From: Paracoxiella cheracis
Lineage (GTDB): Bacteria; Pseudomonadota; Gammaproteobacteria; Coxiellales; Coxiellaceae
Assembly: GCF_049348705.1 (NCBI RefSeq)
Contig: NZ_CP186485.1
Location: 1,178,001-1,242,000, forward strand
Length of the DNA: 64,000 nt
Direction: 5' to 3'
Shown: piece by piece, positions 52,507-62,840 of the stretch
Layout: every line of letters begins with the position of its first letter
How positions within the stretch are numbered: position 1 is the stretch's first letter
Notes under the pieces: generated by a model
Seen by the model: the letters and a program-made list of their open reading frames with translations, nothing else
What the model was told of the DNA's origin: nothing
Database searches by the model: none
Program-made: the position numbers and the translations under genes

Positions 52507-54903
52507 TTAATCTCCGCCCCCTACTGGCGCTGGAGCTAATACCTCACGTGTGCCGTTGTTTTCCATTGGACTGACAACACCAGCAGCCTCCATCGCCTCT
52601 ACGATGCGTGCAGCTCGATTATATCCAATCTTGAATCGTCGCTGTATACTCGAAATAGAAACCCGCCGACTACGAACGACCATCTCAACGGCTTGATCGT
52701 AAAATGAATCACGCTCACCATCATCAGGCGCACTCCCGAGGGCTGCATCCGTATAACCACTCGTGTCTTGACCAAAATCGCTTTCTAAAACACCATCAAC
52801 ATAATCCGGTTCGCTGTGTTCTTTCAGATAAGCGACTACACGATGCACTTCATCATCATCCACAAAAGCACCGTGCACACGCACGGGCACACCCGTGCCC
52901 GGTGCAAGATAAAGCATGTCACCATAACCTAACAATTGTTCTGCACCCTGTTGATCCAGAATAGTTCTTGAGTCAATTTTTGAGGATGTTTGGAAGGCAA
53001 TTCGCGTTGAAATGTTTGCTTTAATTAACCCCGTAATGACATCCACCGATGGACGCTGTGTCGCAAAAATTAAATGCACACCTGCTGCTCGCGCTTTTTG
53101 AGCTAAGCGTGCGATTAACGTTTCTACTTTTTTACCCACGACGACCATCATATCGGCAAACTCGTCGGCCAAAACAACTATATAAGGTAATTCTTGAAGT
53201 TCATCGGCATCTTCATTGTTTTTTTGCTGAATTGGGTCTAATAGCGGCGCCCCATTTTTACGCGCTTCTTTAATTTTAGCGTTGTAACCAGCAATATTGC
53301 GCACGCCTAACGATGCCATTAATTGATAACGACGTTCCATCTCAACGACACACCATCGCAAGGCAGTGGCAGCATCTTTCATATTGGTGACGACGGGGGT
53401 TAGCAAGTGCGGAATCCCATCATAAATGGATAGTTCCAACATCTTCGGATCGATCAAAATAAATCGAAGTTGCTGAGGCGTTGATTTATAAAGCAAACTC
53501 AATAGGATAGCATTCAAACTTACAGATTTACCTGAACCCGTCGTGCCTGCGACCAACAAGTGCGGCATTTTCGCTAAATCTACAACGACTGGGTGACCCG
53601 CAATGTCTTTCCCTAATGCTAACGTTAAACACGAACGTGCATTTTGATATTGCTTCGTACCCAATACTTCTTGAAGATAAACAACCTCGCGATGTTCATT
53701 TGGCAACTCCAAACCGATAACAGATTTACCTGGAATAACCTCTACTACCCGCACGCTCAATACGGATAACGAACGGGCTAAATCCTTGGCCAAGTTGCTA
53801 ATCTTACTAACCTTAGTGCCGGCCGCTAACTGTAATTCATAACGTGTGACAACAGGACCGGGATGCACAGCAACTACTTTCGTGTCTACCCCAAAATCGG
53901 CCAAACGCAACTCTACTTCTCGCGACCGCTCTTCCAATTGCTGGTCGCTATAGCGCGCATTTGGATCGTGCGGCGGTGTATCTAATAAAGACAGCTTCGG
54001 CAAGACATCGGACTTTGAATAACGCGGCGTCTTAAAATCCATTTCAGCCTCATCGACCAAATCCGGTCGCTCGCTAATAGCAATAACCGGTTTTGGAGCC
54101 TGGTAAATTCCAACAGAGGGCGCCTCATTTTTAACAACTCTCGTCGAAACTTCTGGCTCTACTTTACTAATTACCAGTTTTTCTTCTTTTTTCTCAAAGA
54201 GCCCCCGAATATTAGAAAAAATGGCGAGAAATGATTTCCAACGAATTTTTTTCACGATCGATTGCGCCATCTTAGTAAGCTGCATTACAAAAGAACCGAG
54301 TCGCTCCAATAACTGAAACCAGGACAAACCCGTAAATAAAGTTATGCCAATCAAAAACAAAGCGACTAATATTAAACTAGTTCCGACATTATTAAATACC
54401 GGCAGCAACTGCGTAGCGATGACCGTGCCTAAAATCCCACCTGAATTGAGTGGCAAATTCGCGCTGGGTGAATGATCTAGCATGGCCGCCATCGATGAAC
54501 CGGCACACAAAATTAAAATAAATCCAGCGACACGCATACAAAGTAAAGGCCATTTAAATGGCTCATCTCGATGTTCCTCATGGCGATGACGATAAAATAA
54601 CCAAGCTGCATAACTCAGCATTAAAGGAAAAATATAAGCCAAGTAACCAAACAGATACAAAAAGAAATCCGATATCCATGCACCCGCTCGCCCACCGGCA
54701 TTTGCGACATGCTGAATATGGGCGGCATACGACCAGCCCGGATCAGCGCGATGATAAGACACTAAAGCAATAAATAAAAATACTGAGAGTGCTAGGGTTA
54801 AGATCAGAGACCCTTCACGTACTCGATAGCGTAGATGCAACCGAGCCGTTGGCGATCCATTTTCATTGGTTTTTGTCTTTTTATTACGTTTTGAACGGCT
54901 CAA
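52507..54903 (-). CDS. ftsK: DNA translocase FtsK
   Basis: This 798-residue protein pumps DNA at the septum for chromosome dimer resolution. It has four N-terminal membrane helices (SLILTLALSVFLFIALVSYH; FFLYLFGYLAYIFPLMLSYA; LLCMRVAGFILILCAGSSM; LILVALFLIGITLFTGLSW), a short linker, then the RecA-like motor with Walker A LLVAGTTGSGKSVSLNAIL and Walker B YIVVLADEFADMMVV. The C-terminal gamma winged helix VSISSIQRRFKIGYNRAARI binds KOPS. The linker is short relative to E. coli FtsK. Confidence 0.96.
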   Translation of the reverse strand: MSRSKRNKKTKTNENGSPTARLHLRYRVREGSLILTLALSVFLFIALVSYHRADPGWSYAAHIQHVANAGGRAGAWISDFFLYLFGYLAYIFPLMLSYAAWLFYRHRHEEHRDEPFKWPLLCMRVAGFILILCAGSSMAAMLDHSPSANLPLNSGGILGTVIATQLLPVFNNVGTSLILVALFLIGITLFTGLSWFQLLERLGSFVMQLTKMAQSIVKKIRWKSFLAIFSNIRGLFEKKEEKLVISKVEPEVSTRVVKNEAPSVGIYQAPKPVIAISERPDLVDEAEMDFKTPRYSKSDVLPKLSLLDTPPHDPNARYSDQQLEERSREVELRLADFGVDTKVVAVHPGPVVTRYELQLAAGTKVSKISNLAKDLARSLSVLSVRVVEVIPGKSVIGLELPNEHREVVYLQEVLGTKQYQNARSCLTLALGKDIAGHPVVVDLAKMPHLLVAGTTGSGKSVSLNAILLSLLYKSTPQQLRFILIDPKMLELSIYDGIPHLLTPVVTNMKDAATALRWCVVEMERRYQLMASLGVRNIAGYNAKIKEARKNGAPLLDPIQQKNNEDADELQELPYIVVLADEFADMMVVVGKKVETLIARLAQKARAAGVHLIFATQRPSVDVITGLIKANISTRIAFQTSSKIDSRTILDQQGAEQLLGYGDMLYLAPGTGVPVRVHGAFVDDDEVHRVVAYLKEHSEPDYVDGVLESDFGQDTSGYTDAALGSAPDDGERDSFYDQAVEMVVRSRRVSISSIQRRFKIGYNRAARIVEAMEAAGVVSPMENNGTREVLAPAPVGGGD

Positions 54904-55031
54904 GGTAGAGCTCCTTTATGCTCCTAATTAATCGTTTCATTATATGTCTATCATTTGGAAATTTCATGGGCTGATTTCGGGCTTAATCGCTAATTCCACT
55001 TTAGCGAATATAGTGGTAAGCTAGCGGGCCT

Positions 55032-55997
55032 ATGACAAAAGAACGACAACATTCACGCTTAATCATATTAGGTTCCGGCCCCTCTGGCTATACAGCAGCG
55101 ATTTATGCGGCTCGGGCGAATCTCAACCCTACGCTCATTACTGGCATCGAGCAAGGCGGCCAATTAATGACCACCACCGATGTCGACAATTGGCCTGGTG
55201 AGGCTCCTGGACTTCAGGGTCCAAAGCTGATGGAGCGAATGCTTGAGCATACTAAACGCCTTGAAGCTAATATTGTTTTTGATCAAATTGTAAAAGCAGA
55301 TCTCAGCAAACGCCCCTTCACCTTAATTGGCGATAGCGGCGAGTACACTTGCGATGCTTTAATTATCGCAACAGGCGCAACGGCACGTTATCTGGGCCTA
55401 CCCTCCGAACAAGCGTTCATGGGTAAAGGCGTATCCGCATGTGCTACCTGTGATGGTTTTTTCTATCGCGGTAAAAAGGTCGCTGTAGTCGGTGGCGGCA
55501 ATACAGCCGTTGAAGAAGCGCTTTATCTTTCACATATTGCGTCTGAAGTCACACTCATTCATCGTCGCGATAAACTACGTGCAGAAAAAACCCTTGCAAA
55601 CCAAATCATCGGCAAGACTGCAAATGGGAATATGTCCATCGAGTGGGATTATCGCGTCGATGAAGTGCTGGGTAATGATCAGGGCGTCACTGGCGTTCGC
55701 ATCAAAAATGTCAAAGACAACAACACCAAAGAACTCGATGTTGACGGTGTGTTTATTGCCATCGGGCACGATCCAAATACCAAAATTTTTAAAGGCCAAC
55801 TAGACATGGATGACACGGGCTATCTGAAAGTGAAGTCCGGCATCAACGGCGATGCAACGGCTACCAATATACCTGGCGTTTTCGCTGCGGGTGATGTGGC
55901 TGATAAAATCTACCGTCAGGCAGTTACCGCCGCGGGCACAGGTTGCATGGCTACATTAGATGCTGAAAAGTATCTTGATAGTTTGGAATCCCATTGA
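55032..55997 (+). CDS. trxB: Thioredoxin reductase
   Basis: This 321-residue flavoenzyme reduces thioredoxin with NADPH. FAD motif: LIILGSGPSGYTAAIYAARA. Redox site: SACATCDGFFYRGKKV (CxxC). NADPH motif: VAVVGGGNTAVEEALYLSHI. C-terminal FAD contact: GVFAAGDVADKIYRQAVTAA. The size is normal. It is divergent from ftsK. Confidence 0.97.
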   Translation: MTKERQHSRLIILGSGPSGYTAAIYAARANLNPTLITGIEQGGQLMTTTDVDNWPGEAPGLQGPKLMERMLEHTKRLEANIVFDQIVKADLSKRPFTLIGDSGEYTCDALIIATGATARYLGLPSEQAFMGKGVSACATCDGFFYRGKKVAVVGGGNTAVEEALYLSHIASEVTLIHRRDKLRAEKTLANQIIGKTANGNMSIEWDYRVDEVLGNDQGVTGVRIKNVKDNNTKELDVDGVFIAIGHDPNTKIFKGQLDMDDTGYLKVKSGINGDATATNIPGVFAAGDVADKIYRQAVTAAGTGCMATLDAEKYLDSLESH

Positions 55998-56054
55998 TAA
56001 AGCACTCATTATAAGGCATTATTGTCTACAAATTTATTGAGGTTATTTACAACA

Positions 56055-56327
56055 ATGCCAAAAGAAGAATCCATTGAAATGCAAGGTGTCGTGATCGACA
56101 GCCTGCCCAATACAACATTCCGCGTAAAACTCGAAAACGGTCACGTGGTCACCGCACATATTTCCGGTCGCATGCGCAAGCATTATATTCGGATTTTGAC
56201 CGGTGATAACGTCACTGTTGAACTCACGCCTTATGATTTAACACGCGGAAGAATTGTATATCGTGATACCGGCAAAAGACGCCCGGAACAACAAAAAGAC
56301 TCAGATGATTCTACTACTGAAAAGTAA
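56055..56327 (+). CDS. infA: Translation initiation factor IF-1, with a C-terminal extension
   Basis: This 90-residue S1-fold protein begins MPKEESIEMQGVVIDSLPNT and contains FRVKLENGHVVTAHISGRMR KHYIRILTGD in two parts, and VELTPYDLTRGRIVYRDTGK. The start at 56055 is chosen over 56022 because PKEESIEMQG is the normal N-terminus. Most IF-1 proteins end at about residue 72; here a charged tail RPEQQKDSDDSTTEK of about 16 residues is added. It overlaps the convergent clpA gene by 14 bases, and the overlap encodes the tail end. Confidence 0.96.
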   Translation: MPKEESIEMQGVVIDSLPNTTFRVKLENGHVVTAHISGRMRKHYIRILTGDNVTVELTPYDLTRGRIVYRDTGKRRPEQQKDSDDSTTEK

Positions 56328-58575
56328 CTGGATGGCGAATTCGCAATTCACCCTTTTCAATGCCAACTTCAACTTCATCACCGTCTTCTAAATTTCCAAA
56401 TAATAACTCATCGGCAAGCGGTAATTTTAATTTTTCTTGAATTAACCGCGCCATCGGTCTTGCGCCCATTTTTTGATTGTAACCCTGCTTTGCCAAGCAT
56501 TGTTTTGCCGCCGATGTGACACTTAATTTCACACCCTTTTCTTTGAGCTGATCACGTAATTCACGTATAAATTTATCTACAACTTTCAGTACCGTCGCAT
56601 CATCTAGATATTTAAACTGAACCGTTGCATCTAAACGATTGCGAAATTCGGGTGAAAAACAATGTTTGATGGCACTCATACTTTCTTGTTGCTCATCTTG
56701 TACGGCAAAGCCAATAAATCCTCGCTCCAAATTTTCTGCACCAGCATTCGTCGTCATGACAATGATGACATGACGAAAGTCTGCCTTGCGCCCATTATTA
56801 TCGGTCAAGTGACCATAATCCATCACTTGTAATAAAATATTGAAAATATCGGGATGCGCTTTTTCAATTTCATCGAGCAATAGCACCGCGTGTGGATGTT
56901 TGCGAATTGCCTCCGTCAACAATCCTCCTTGATCGTAACCGACATAACCGGGTGGCGCACCAATTAATCGCGATACCGTGTGACGCTCCATATATTCGGA
57001 CATATCGAATCGAATTAATTCAATACCTAATTCTTTTGCTAATTGCCGCGTGACTTCCGTCTTACCAACACCCGTAGGCCCTGCCATTAAGAAAGAACCC
57101 ACAGGTTTATTAACATCATTTAGACCCGCGCGCGATAATTTAATCGCATCACACAATGTTTCAATCGCTTCTTCCTGCCCAAAAACCACTCGTTTTAATT
57201 TACGCGGCAATTGCATGAGAAGCTGTTTGTCGGAGCTACTAATCGTTTGAATCGGAATTCTTGCAATTTTTGCAATGACCACTTCAATCTCTTCTGCCGA
57301 GATCGTTTGTTTGCGCTGACCATCCATTTGCAATCGTTCAAAAGCACCCGCCTCATCGATCACATCGATCGCTTTGTCAGGCAGATAACGATCTGAAATA
57401 TACCGTGCTGATAAATCCACCGCGCGTTTTAATGCTTCGTTTGTATATTTAATATTGTGGTATTCTTCAAACCGCGATTTTAATCCTTGTAAAATTTCAA
57501 TCGTGTCATCGCGCGTCGGTTCAACGATATCAATTTTTTGAAATCGGCGTAACAACGCATGATCCTTCGAAAAGAAATTGCGATATTCTTCGTAAGTCGT
57601 TGCACCCATACACCGCAACTCCCCCGATGTTAATAGCGGTTTAATCAAGTTCGATGCATCCATCGTTCCACCCGTTGCTGAGCCGGCACCGATTAAATTA
57701 TGAATTTCATCAATAAAGACAATCGCACCGCTTTCTTGTCCTAATGCACGTAACACAGCTTTGAATCGTTTTTCAAAATCGCCACGGTATTTTGTGCCGG
57801 CTAATAAAATACCTAAATCTAAAGAATAAATGGTAGTGTTTGCCAAGGGTTGGGGTACTTTTTTTTGAACGATAAGCTGTGCTAATCCTTCTACGATAGC
57901 CGTTTTACCAACACCAGCATCGCCGACTAATAACGGATTATTTTTATTACGACGACATAAAATTTGAACGGCTCGCATCAATTCATCAGCGCGACCAATC
58001 AGCGGATCCGTACGACCACATTCTGCTTTTGCATTTAAATTAATCGTATAAAGTTCAATGAGATTATCATCGACGGTGGATTCATGAAAACGTCCTGTTT
58101 CCATCGGTTGACTTTGTTCCGGCATTAACCGCGGATCGCGAATGTCTTTTACGATACCTTGTGTTGTGTAATTAATCACATCTATACGGCTAACGTTTTC
58201 CTGACTCAAAAAATATACGGCTTGGCTTTCGGGTTCACTAAAAATAGCGGTTAATACATTGGCTCCTGTGACTTCCGGATTGCCACTGCTTTGAACCTGA
58301 TAAATAGCGCGTTGCAATACGCGTTGAAAACTCAACGTGGGTTGAATATCTCGCTCAACGTTCAGCGGAATATGCGGTGTGGTTTCATCGATAAAAATAC
58401 CAAGCCCAGCTCTCAATCGATCCACATTAGCACCGCAAGCTGATAGAATTTTGCCGGCCTCAGGGTTGTCCAATAACGCGAGCAACAAATGTTCGACCGT
58501 AATGAATTCATGACGCTTTTCACGTGCTTGTGAAAAGGCCCGATTGAGTGTTTGTTCTAGCGTTTTACTAAACAT
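56314..58575 (-). CDS. clpA: ATP-dependent Clp protease ATP-binding subunit ClpA
   Basis: This 753-residue Hsp100 unfoldase feeds substrates to ClpP. The N-domain (LEQTLNRAFSQAREKRHEFI) is followed by AAA-1 (LLVGDAGVGKTAIVEGLAQL; IVFIDEIHNLIGAGSATGG) and AAA-2 (FLMAGPTGVGKTEVTRQLA; AVLLLDEIEKAHPDIFNILL). IGFAVQDEQQESMSAIK near the end of AAA-2 is the ClpP-binding IGF loop region. No clpS gene is adjacent in the 58576-58863 gap, unlike the usual clpS-clpA pair. Confidence 0.96.
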   Translation of the reverse strand: MFSKTLEQTLNRAFSQAREKRHEFITVEHLLLALLDNPEAGKILSACGANVDRLRAGLGIFIDETTPHIPLNVERDIQPTLSFQRVLQRAIYQVQSSGNPEVTGANVLTAIFSEPESQAVYFLSQENVSRIDVINYTTQGIVKDIRDPRLMPEQSQPMETGRFHESTVDDNLIELYTINLNAKAECGRTDPLIGRADELMRAVQILCRRNKNNPLLVGDAGVGKTAIVEGLAQLIVQKKVPQPLANTTIYSLDLGILLAGTKYRGDFEKRFKAVLRALGQESGAIVFIDEIHNLIGAGSATGGTMDASNLIKPLLTSGELRCMGATTYEEYRNFFSKDHALLRRFQKIDIVEPTRDDTIEILQGLKSRFEEYHNIKYTNEALKRAVDLSARYISDRYLPDKAIDVIDEAGAFERLQMDGQRKQTISAEEIEVVIAKIARIPIQTISSSDKQLLMQLPRKLKRVVFGQEEAIETLCDAIKLSRAGLNDVNKPVGSFLMAGPTGVGKTEVTRQLAKELGIELIRFDMSEYMERHTVSRLIGAPPGYVGYDQGGLLTEAIRKHPHAVLLLDEIEKAHPDIFNILLQVMDYGHLTDNNGRKADFRHVIIVMTTNAGAENLERGFIGFAVQDEQQESMSAIKHCFSPEFRNRLDATVQFKYLDDATVLKVVDKFIRELRDQLKEKGVKLSVTSAAKQCLAKQGYNQKMGARPMARLIQEKLKLPLADELLFGNLEDGDEVEVGIEKGELRIRHPVTFQ

Positions 58576-58863
58576 GGCCGCTCTCCCCTAACAAACATCC
58601 GGCAAACTCCTTGTCTGCTCACCCTAGCCCTTAGGCTCCTAGAAAATTCCTCTCCATACCTTAAATTTAGCCAATGAAGAGGGGCTTTTCCTACACTATA
58701 GCGGTATTTGTACTGATGGACTGTTATTTTATTCTGTTATACAAATACTTAGATACAATACCTAAAAATACGATGATGTTTTAATAATTTTTTAATATTG
58801 CGTTAATCTACGTAATGTATGATTTAAGGGATACGACACAACTAACAAGGAAAGAGACAGAAA

Positions 58864-59427
58864 ATGGGCCGTCACACGCATTCACCTGACAATCCACCTA
58901 AACAAGATGATCCAGTAATACAATCACCGCAGGGTCGCAAAAATCCAAGCATCGCGATTAACGGTCATGCACTGTTTCAACCCTCAGTGGATCCTCTTAT
59001 CCGGCATATTTTAAGAAGGCAAGATGAATTAATTAAATTATTAATGAATAATTTTAGAACAAACAAAAAAACACCGAAATCTGTTCCCCTATCATCAGGA
59101 GAAAGCGCACTCTTGTCTCGGTTAACCGAAAAGTATCATGATATCGATATGGCACGCTCTCCTTGCCATTTAACTTTAGAATTACTCAACAAACAACCTG
59201 TTGGAATCCCAACAACACCTGAACAGTCTCCTGAAGAAGTCGCGCTCGCTTTATTTGAGGATCTTGATACGTTAGAAAAATATATAAACAAAACAGGTTT
59301 AACACCTGTAACCCAAAAAGAATTGGCGTTATTTGCTAATAAACTGAGTCCTAACGTCGAAGCTATTTTTAAACTCGCCATGGAAAAACACGAGGTTTTT
59401 ACCAGCAGCACTGCACCCGCCGCCTGA
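58864..59427 (+). CDS. Hypothetical soluble protein, 187 residues
   Basis: No family is recognised. The N-terminal 30 residues are Pro-rich and probably disordered (HTHSPDNPPKQDDPVIQSPQ). The rest is helical (DPLIRHILRRQDELIKLLMN; EEVALALFEDLDTLEKYINK; ELALFANKLSPNVEAIFKLA). There is no signal or membrane segment. AAGGAAAGAG precedes the ATG. It is divergent from clpA and convergent with icd. Its small size, disordered N-terminus and lack of homologues that I recognise would suit a lineage-specific or secreted protein. Confidence 0.65.
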   Translation: MGRHTHSPDNPPKQDDPVIQSPQGRKNPSIAINGHALFQPSVDPLIRHILRRQDELIKLLMNNFRTNKKTPKSVPLSSGESALLSRLTEKYHDIDMARSPCHLTLELLNKQPVGIPTTPEQSPEEVALALFEDLDTLEKYINKTGLTPVTQKELALFANKLSPNVEAIFKLAMEKHEVFTSSTAPAA

Positions 59428-59456
59428 TAAAATACACTCAATCACAGCAAAGCTAA

Positions 59457-60713
59457 TCACATATGCTTAATCATTTCGTCACCAAACTGTGAGCAACTCA
59501 CTTGCTTCGCGTCATCCATTAAGCGTGCAAAATCATACGTGACAGTTTTGTTTTTAATCGCACCCGCCATGCCTTTAATCACTAAATCCGCAGCTTCTTT
59601 CCAACCTAAATGAATCAGCATTAACTCAGCCGACAAAATAATCGAGCCCGGATTCACTTTATCTTGCCCCGCATATTTTGGCGCCGTGCCATGGGTTGCC
59701 TCAAACAAGGCGACTGTATCACTTAAATTTGCACCCGGTGCAATACCAATGCCACCGACTTCAGCGGCCAATGCATCGGAAATATAATCACCGTTTAAAT
59801 TCATGGTTGCAACAACATCGTATTCATCCGGACGCAGCAATATTTGTTGCAAAAATGCATCGGCAATAAAATCTTTAATCACAATCTCGTTGCCAGTATT
59901 CGGATTTTTAATCGTTTGCCATGGGCCACCCTCTAACGGTTTGGCACCAAATTCTTTGATTGCGACTTGATAACCCCAGTCTTTAAATGCGCCTTCGGTA
60001 AATTTCATGATATTACCTTTGTGCACTAGCGTAACCGATTTACGATCGTTGTCGATAGCATATTGAATAGCACGACGCACTAATCGGGAGGTACCTTCTT
60101 CTGATACAGGTTTAATGCCAATACCGCTTGTATTGGGGAAACGAATTTTTTTCACGCCCATCTGTTCTTGCAAGAAATCAATGATCATTCTGGCTTCTGG
60201 CGTGCCGGCTTGCCATTCAATGCCCGCATAAATATCTTCAGAATTCTCGCGAAAAATCACCATGTCAACTTTTTGAGGCTCTTTAACGGGACTTGGCACA
60301 CCGTCAAAATAACGAACCGGACGCAAGCACACATACAAGTCTAAATGCTGACGCAGCGCCACATTTAAAGAGCGAATACCACCACCAACGGGTGTTGTCA
60401 GCGGACCTTTAATCGCAACAGAGTATTCTTTGATTGCTTCAAGCGTTTCATCGGGCAACCACACATCGTTACCATAAACTTTCGTCGCTTTTTCGCCGGC
60501 ATAAATTTCCATCCATGAGAATTTACGTTTACCGCCATAAGCTTTTTCAATTGCTGCATCGATAACTTTGCGCATTACTGGCGTGATATCCACACCAATT
60601 CCATCACCTTCAATAAAGCCAATGATTGGTTGGTCGGGCACATTTAATGAAAAATCTTGGTTGACCGTGATTTTTTCACCGGTCGTTGGCACTTTGATGT
60701 GTTGATATGCCAT
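59457..60713 (-). CDS. icd: Isocitrate dehydrogenase, NADP-dependent
   Basis: This 418-residue TCA-cycle enzyme converts isocitrate to 2-oxoglutarate. Motifs include IIGFIEGDGIGVDITPVMRK, LNVALRQHLDLYVCLRPVRY (substrate Arg), VDMVIFRENSEDIYAGIEW, LVHKGNIMKFTEGAFKDWGY (catalytic Lys), NLNGDYISDALAAEVGGIGI and ATHGTAPKYAGQDKVNPGS. The substrate Ser lies in NTSGIGIKPVSE upstream; the phosphorylatable Ser region (LTTPVGGGIRSLNVALRQ) is present. Length and order match E. coli Icd. Confidence 0.96.
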   Translation of the reverse strand: MAYQHIKVPTTGEKITVNQDFSLNVPDQPIIGFIEGDGIGVDITPVMRKVIDAAIEKAYGGKRKFSWMEIYAGEKATKVYGNDVWLPDETLEAIKEYSVAIKGPLTTPVGGGIRSLNVALRQHLDLYVCLRPVRYFDGVPSPVKEPQKVDMVIFRENSEDIYAGIEWQAGTPEARMIIDFLQEQMGVKKIRFPNTSGIGIKPVSEEGTSRLVRRAIQYAIDNDRKSVTLVHKGNIMKFTEGAFKDWGYQVAIKEFGAKPLEGGPWQTIKNPNTGNEIVIKDFIADAFLQQILLRPDEYDVVATMNLNGDYISDALAAEVGGIGIAPGANLSDTVALFEATHGTAPKYAGQDKVNPGSIILSAELMLIHLGWKEAADLVIKGMAGAIKNKTVTYDFARLMDDAKQVSCSQFGDEMIKHM

Positions 60714-60792
60714 CGCAAAACTCCTGAAGCTGATATTTTGAAGGACGTTAGCATAACACTAAATAAAGTGACTTTCTAACCCCCAATCCCTT

Positions 60793-61821
60793 TCAGCCAA
60801 TAAACATTGCATCGCCATAACTAAAAAATCGATAACCTTTTTTCACTGCTTCTTGATAAGCATCTCTAATAAATTCATAGCCTCCAAACGCCGAAACCAA
60901 CATCAATAACGTGGAACGCGGCAAATGAAAGTTCGTCAGCAAAGCATCGACACAGCGAAAACGATAACCGGGATAGATAAATAAGCGAGTGTCGCCGGTG
61001 AACGGCTTAATCTCTCCAGAGTGCGCAGCAGTTTCCAAACAGCGCACTACCGTCGTTCCAATTGCGACAACCCGCCCACCTCTTTCACGACAAGCTTCAA
61101 TAGCCTGACAGGTTTCCGCCGAAACCTCTACATTTTCACGGTGCATGTCATGCGAATCTAGATCGTCAACTCGAACGGGCTGAAAAGTCCCCGCACCGAC
61201 ATGAAGCGTCACCGTTGCCTTCTCAATGCCTTTTCGTTCAATAGCTTGCAGCACATCCCGATCAAAATGCAACCCCGCTGTCGGCGCGGCAACGGCCCCT
61301 TCTTTTTGGGCATAAACCGTTTGATAGCGCTGTTGGTCCGCAGCCTCCGGTGAGCGCTGAATGTAAGGGGGCAACGGTATCTCACCGTGCTTTTCTAGAA
61401 GTGTAAGCACACTCTGATCGGATTCAAATTGCAGCTCATAAAACTCACCCTGGCGCCCGATGACTGTGGCATCAAACGCATCGGCAAAACGGATTGCGCT
61501 ACCCGGTTTTGGCGATTTACTCCCGCCAAGTTGGGCTAGCAAACGGTTTGGGGGCAAGACTCGCTCGACCAAGCATTCAACTTTTCCCCCACTCGCCTTG
61601 CGACCGTAAAGTCGAGCGGGAATGACCTTGGTGTCGTTGAAAACCAGTAGGTCATTTTTATTGAGAATATCAACTATCTCATTGAATTTTCTATGATTTA
61701 TTTGCAACGTATTGGGATTTAGATGCAATAGGCGGCTGCTGCTGCGCTCAGGCAGCGGGGTTTGTGCAATGAGCTCAAATGGCAGTTCGTAGTCGAAATC
61801 GCTGGTAGTAAATTTAGTCAT
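60793..61821 (-). CDS. queA: S-adenosylmethionine:tRNA ribosyltransferase-isomerase
   Basis: This 342-residue enzyme makes epoxyqueuosine in tRNA. The start MTKFTTSDFDYELPFELIAQ is the normal N-terminus (an upstream ATG at 61833 adds four residues). TPLPERSSSRLLHL, LLVFNDTKVIPARLYGRK, GAVAAPTAGLHFD, VTLHVGAGTFQPVRVDDL, MHRENVEVS and GTTVVRCLETAA are QueA signatures. LTNFHLPRSTLLMLVSAFGG completes the C-terminus. No tgt follows inside this minus-strand cluster. Confidence 0.96.
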   Translation of the reverse strand: MTKFTTSDFDYELPFELIAQTPLPERSSSRLLHLNPNTLQINHRKFNEIVDILNKNDLLVFNDTKVIPARLYGRKASGGKVECLVERVLPPNRLLAQLGGSKSPKPGSAIRFADAFDATVIGRQGEFYELQFESDQSVLTLLEKHGEIPLPPYIQRSPEAADQQRYQTVYAQKEGAVAAPTAGLHFDRDVLQAIERKGIEKATVTLHVGAGTFQPVRVDDLDSHDMHRENVEVSAETCQAIEACRERGGRVVAIGTTVVRCLETAAHSGEIKPFTGDTRLFIYPGYRFRCVDALLTNFHLPRSTLLMLVSAFGGYEFIRDAYQEAVKKGYRFFSYGDAMFIG

Positions 61822-61982
61822 CAGAGGGATCATTTTAATCGATTTGAACGGGATTTCAATTGCGGCAGAATTAAAAGCAAGGAATACGCTTTAACGTAAG
61901 CAAATCAACCTCAACTTTGATAAAATAGGCCAAACTCAGGGAAGCGAAACTGCGGCAGGAAGCCTAATGACAGAGAAACACT

Positions 61983-62840
61983 ATGGCAAACCGCATTCAA
62001 CGAGGCTGGGAACTAACCAAACAAAGCCTTCAAATCCTCAAGGCAAACAAACAAATCTTGCTCTTTCCGATTATCAGTGGGATTGTCTGCTCGGCTATTC
62101 TTTCTTTGATTGTGAGACCCCTCTGGCACATTGAATACAACTACTTACAAACAGGCCAACAACACGCCCTATCAACAACTCTTGGCATTATTGCTCTGAT
62201 CGTAGCGCTATTCGTATGCAACCTTATTGTCATATTTTGCAATGCAGCATTAATCGCCACGATCGCCAACTACTTTAAAACCCAAAAACTAAGCTTGCGT
62301 TACGGACTAAAAGCAGCAAAAGCGTGTTTTCCTGCCATTATTGTCTGGACTTTATTTAATACTACCATCGGCTTTACTTTGCGTACCTTTCAATCTCGAC
62401 TCGGACAAATTGCTGCAATTGCCGCTGTATTACTAGGCATTGCATGGACGATTGTTTCTTACTTCATTGTTCCTATTTTAGTGCTAGAAAAAATTGGTCC
62501 GATCACAGCAATCAAACAATCTGCTCATGTACTGCATAAAACTTGGGGACGTTCGTTGATATCAACTATTGGTTTAGGCTTGATTCTCTTTATCGCGCGA
62601 TTAATGGTGCTTACTCCGCTTGCTATCGGAATTTATATCGGCGGTGGGCATCATATCTTTATCGCACTCATGATCAGTGTTGTATTATTGGTCATTTTAA
62701 CGATAATCAGCAGCGCTGCAAAAAATATACTTCGCACCGCATTATATCTGTATGCCACCGACAACAACATCGCTCTACCCTACAACATTAACACCATTAA
62801 ACACGCTTTTCGCTCTAGAGAACTTAAGAGCACATCTTGA
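61983..62840 (+). CDS. Multi-pass membrane protein, DUF6159-like
   Basis: This 285-residue protein begins IQRGWELTKQSLQILKANKQ ILLFPI in two parts, the typical front of a family of six-helix membrane proteins of unknown role. Helices include FPIISGIVCSAILSLIV, LGIIALIVALFVCNLIVIF, IAAIAAVLLGIAWTIVSYFI, ISTIGLGLILFIARLMV and IFIALMISVVLLVILTII. PILVLEKIGPITAIKQSAHV is a conserved cytoplasmic segment. Nothing in the neighbourhood gives a function. Confidence 0.75.
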   Translation: MANRIQRGWELTKQSLQILKANKQILLFPIISGIVCSAILSLIVRPLWHIEYNYLQTGQQHALSTTLGIIALIVALFVCNLIVIFCNAALIATIANYFKTQKLSLRYGLKAAKACFPAIIVWTLFNTTIGFTLRTFQSRLGQIAAIAAVLLGIAWTIVSYFIVPILVLEKIGPITAIKQSAHVLHKTWGRSLISTIGLGLILFIARLMVLTPLAIGIYIGGGHHIFIALMISVVLLVILTIISSAAKNILRTALYLYATDNNIALPYNINTIKHAFRSRELKSTS

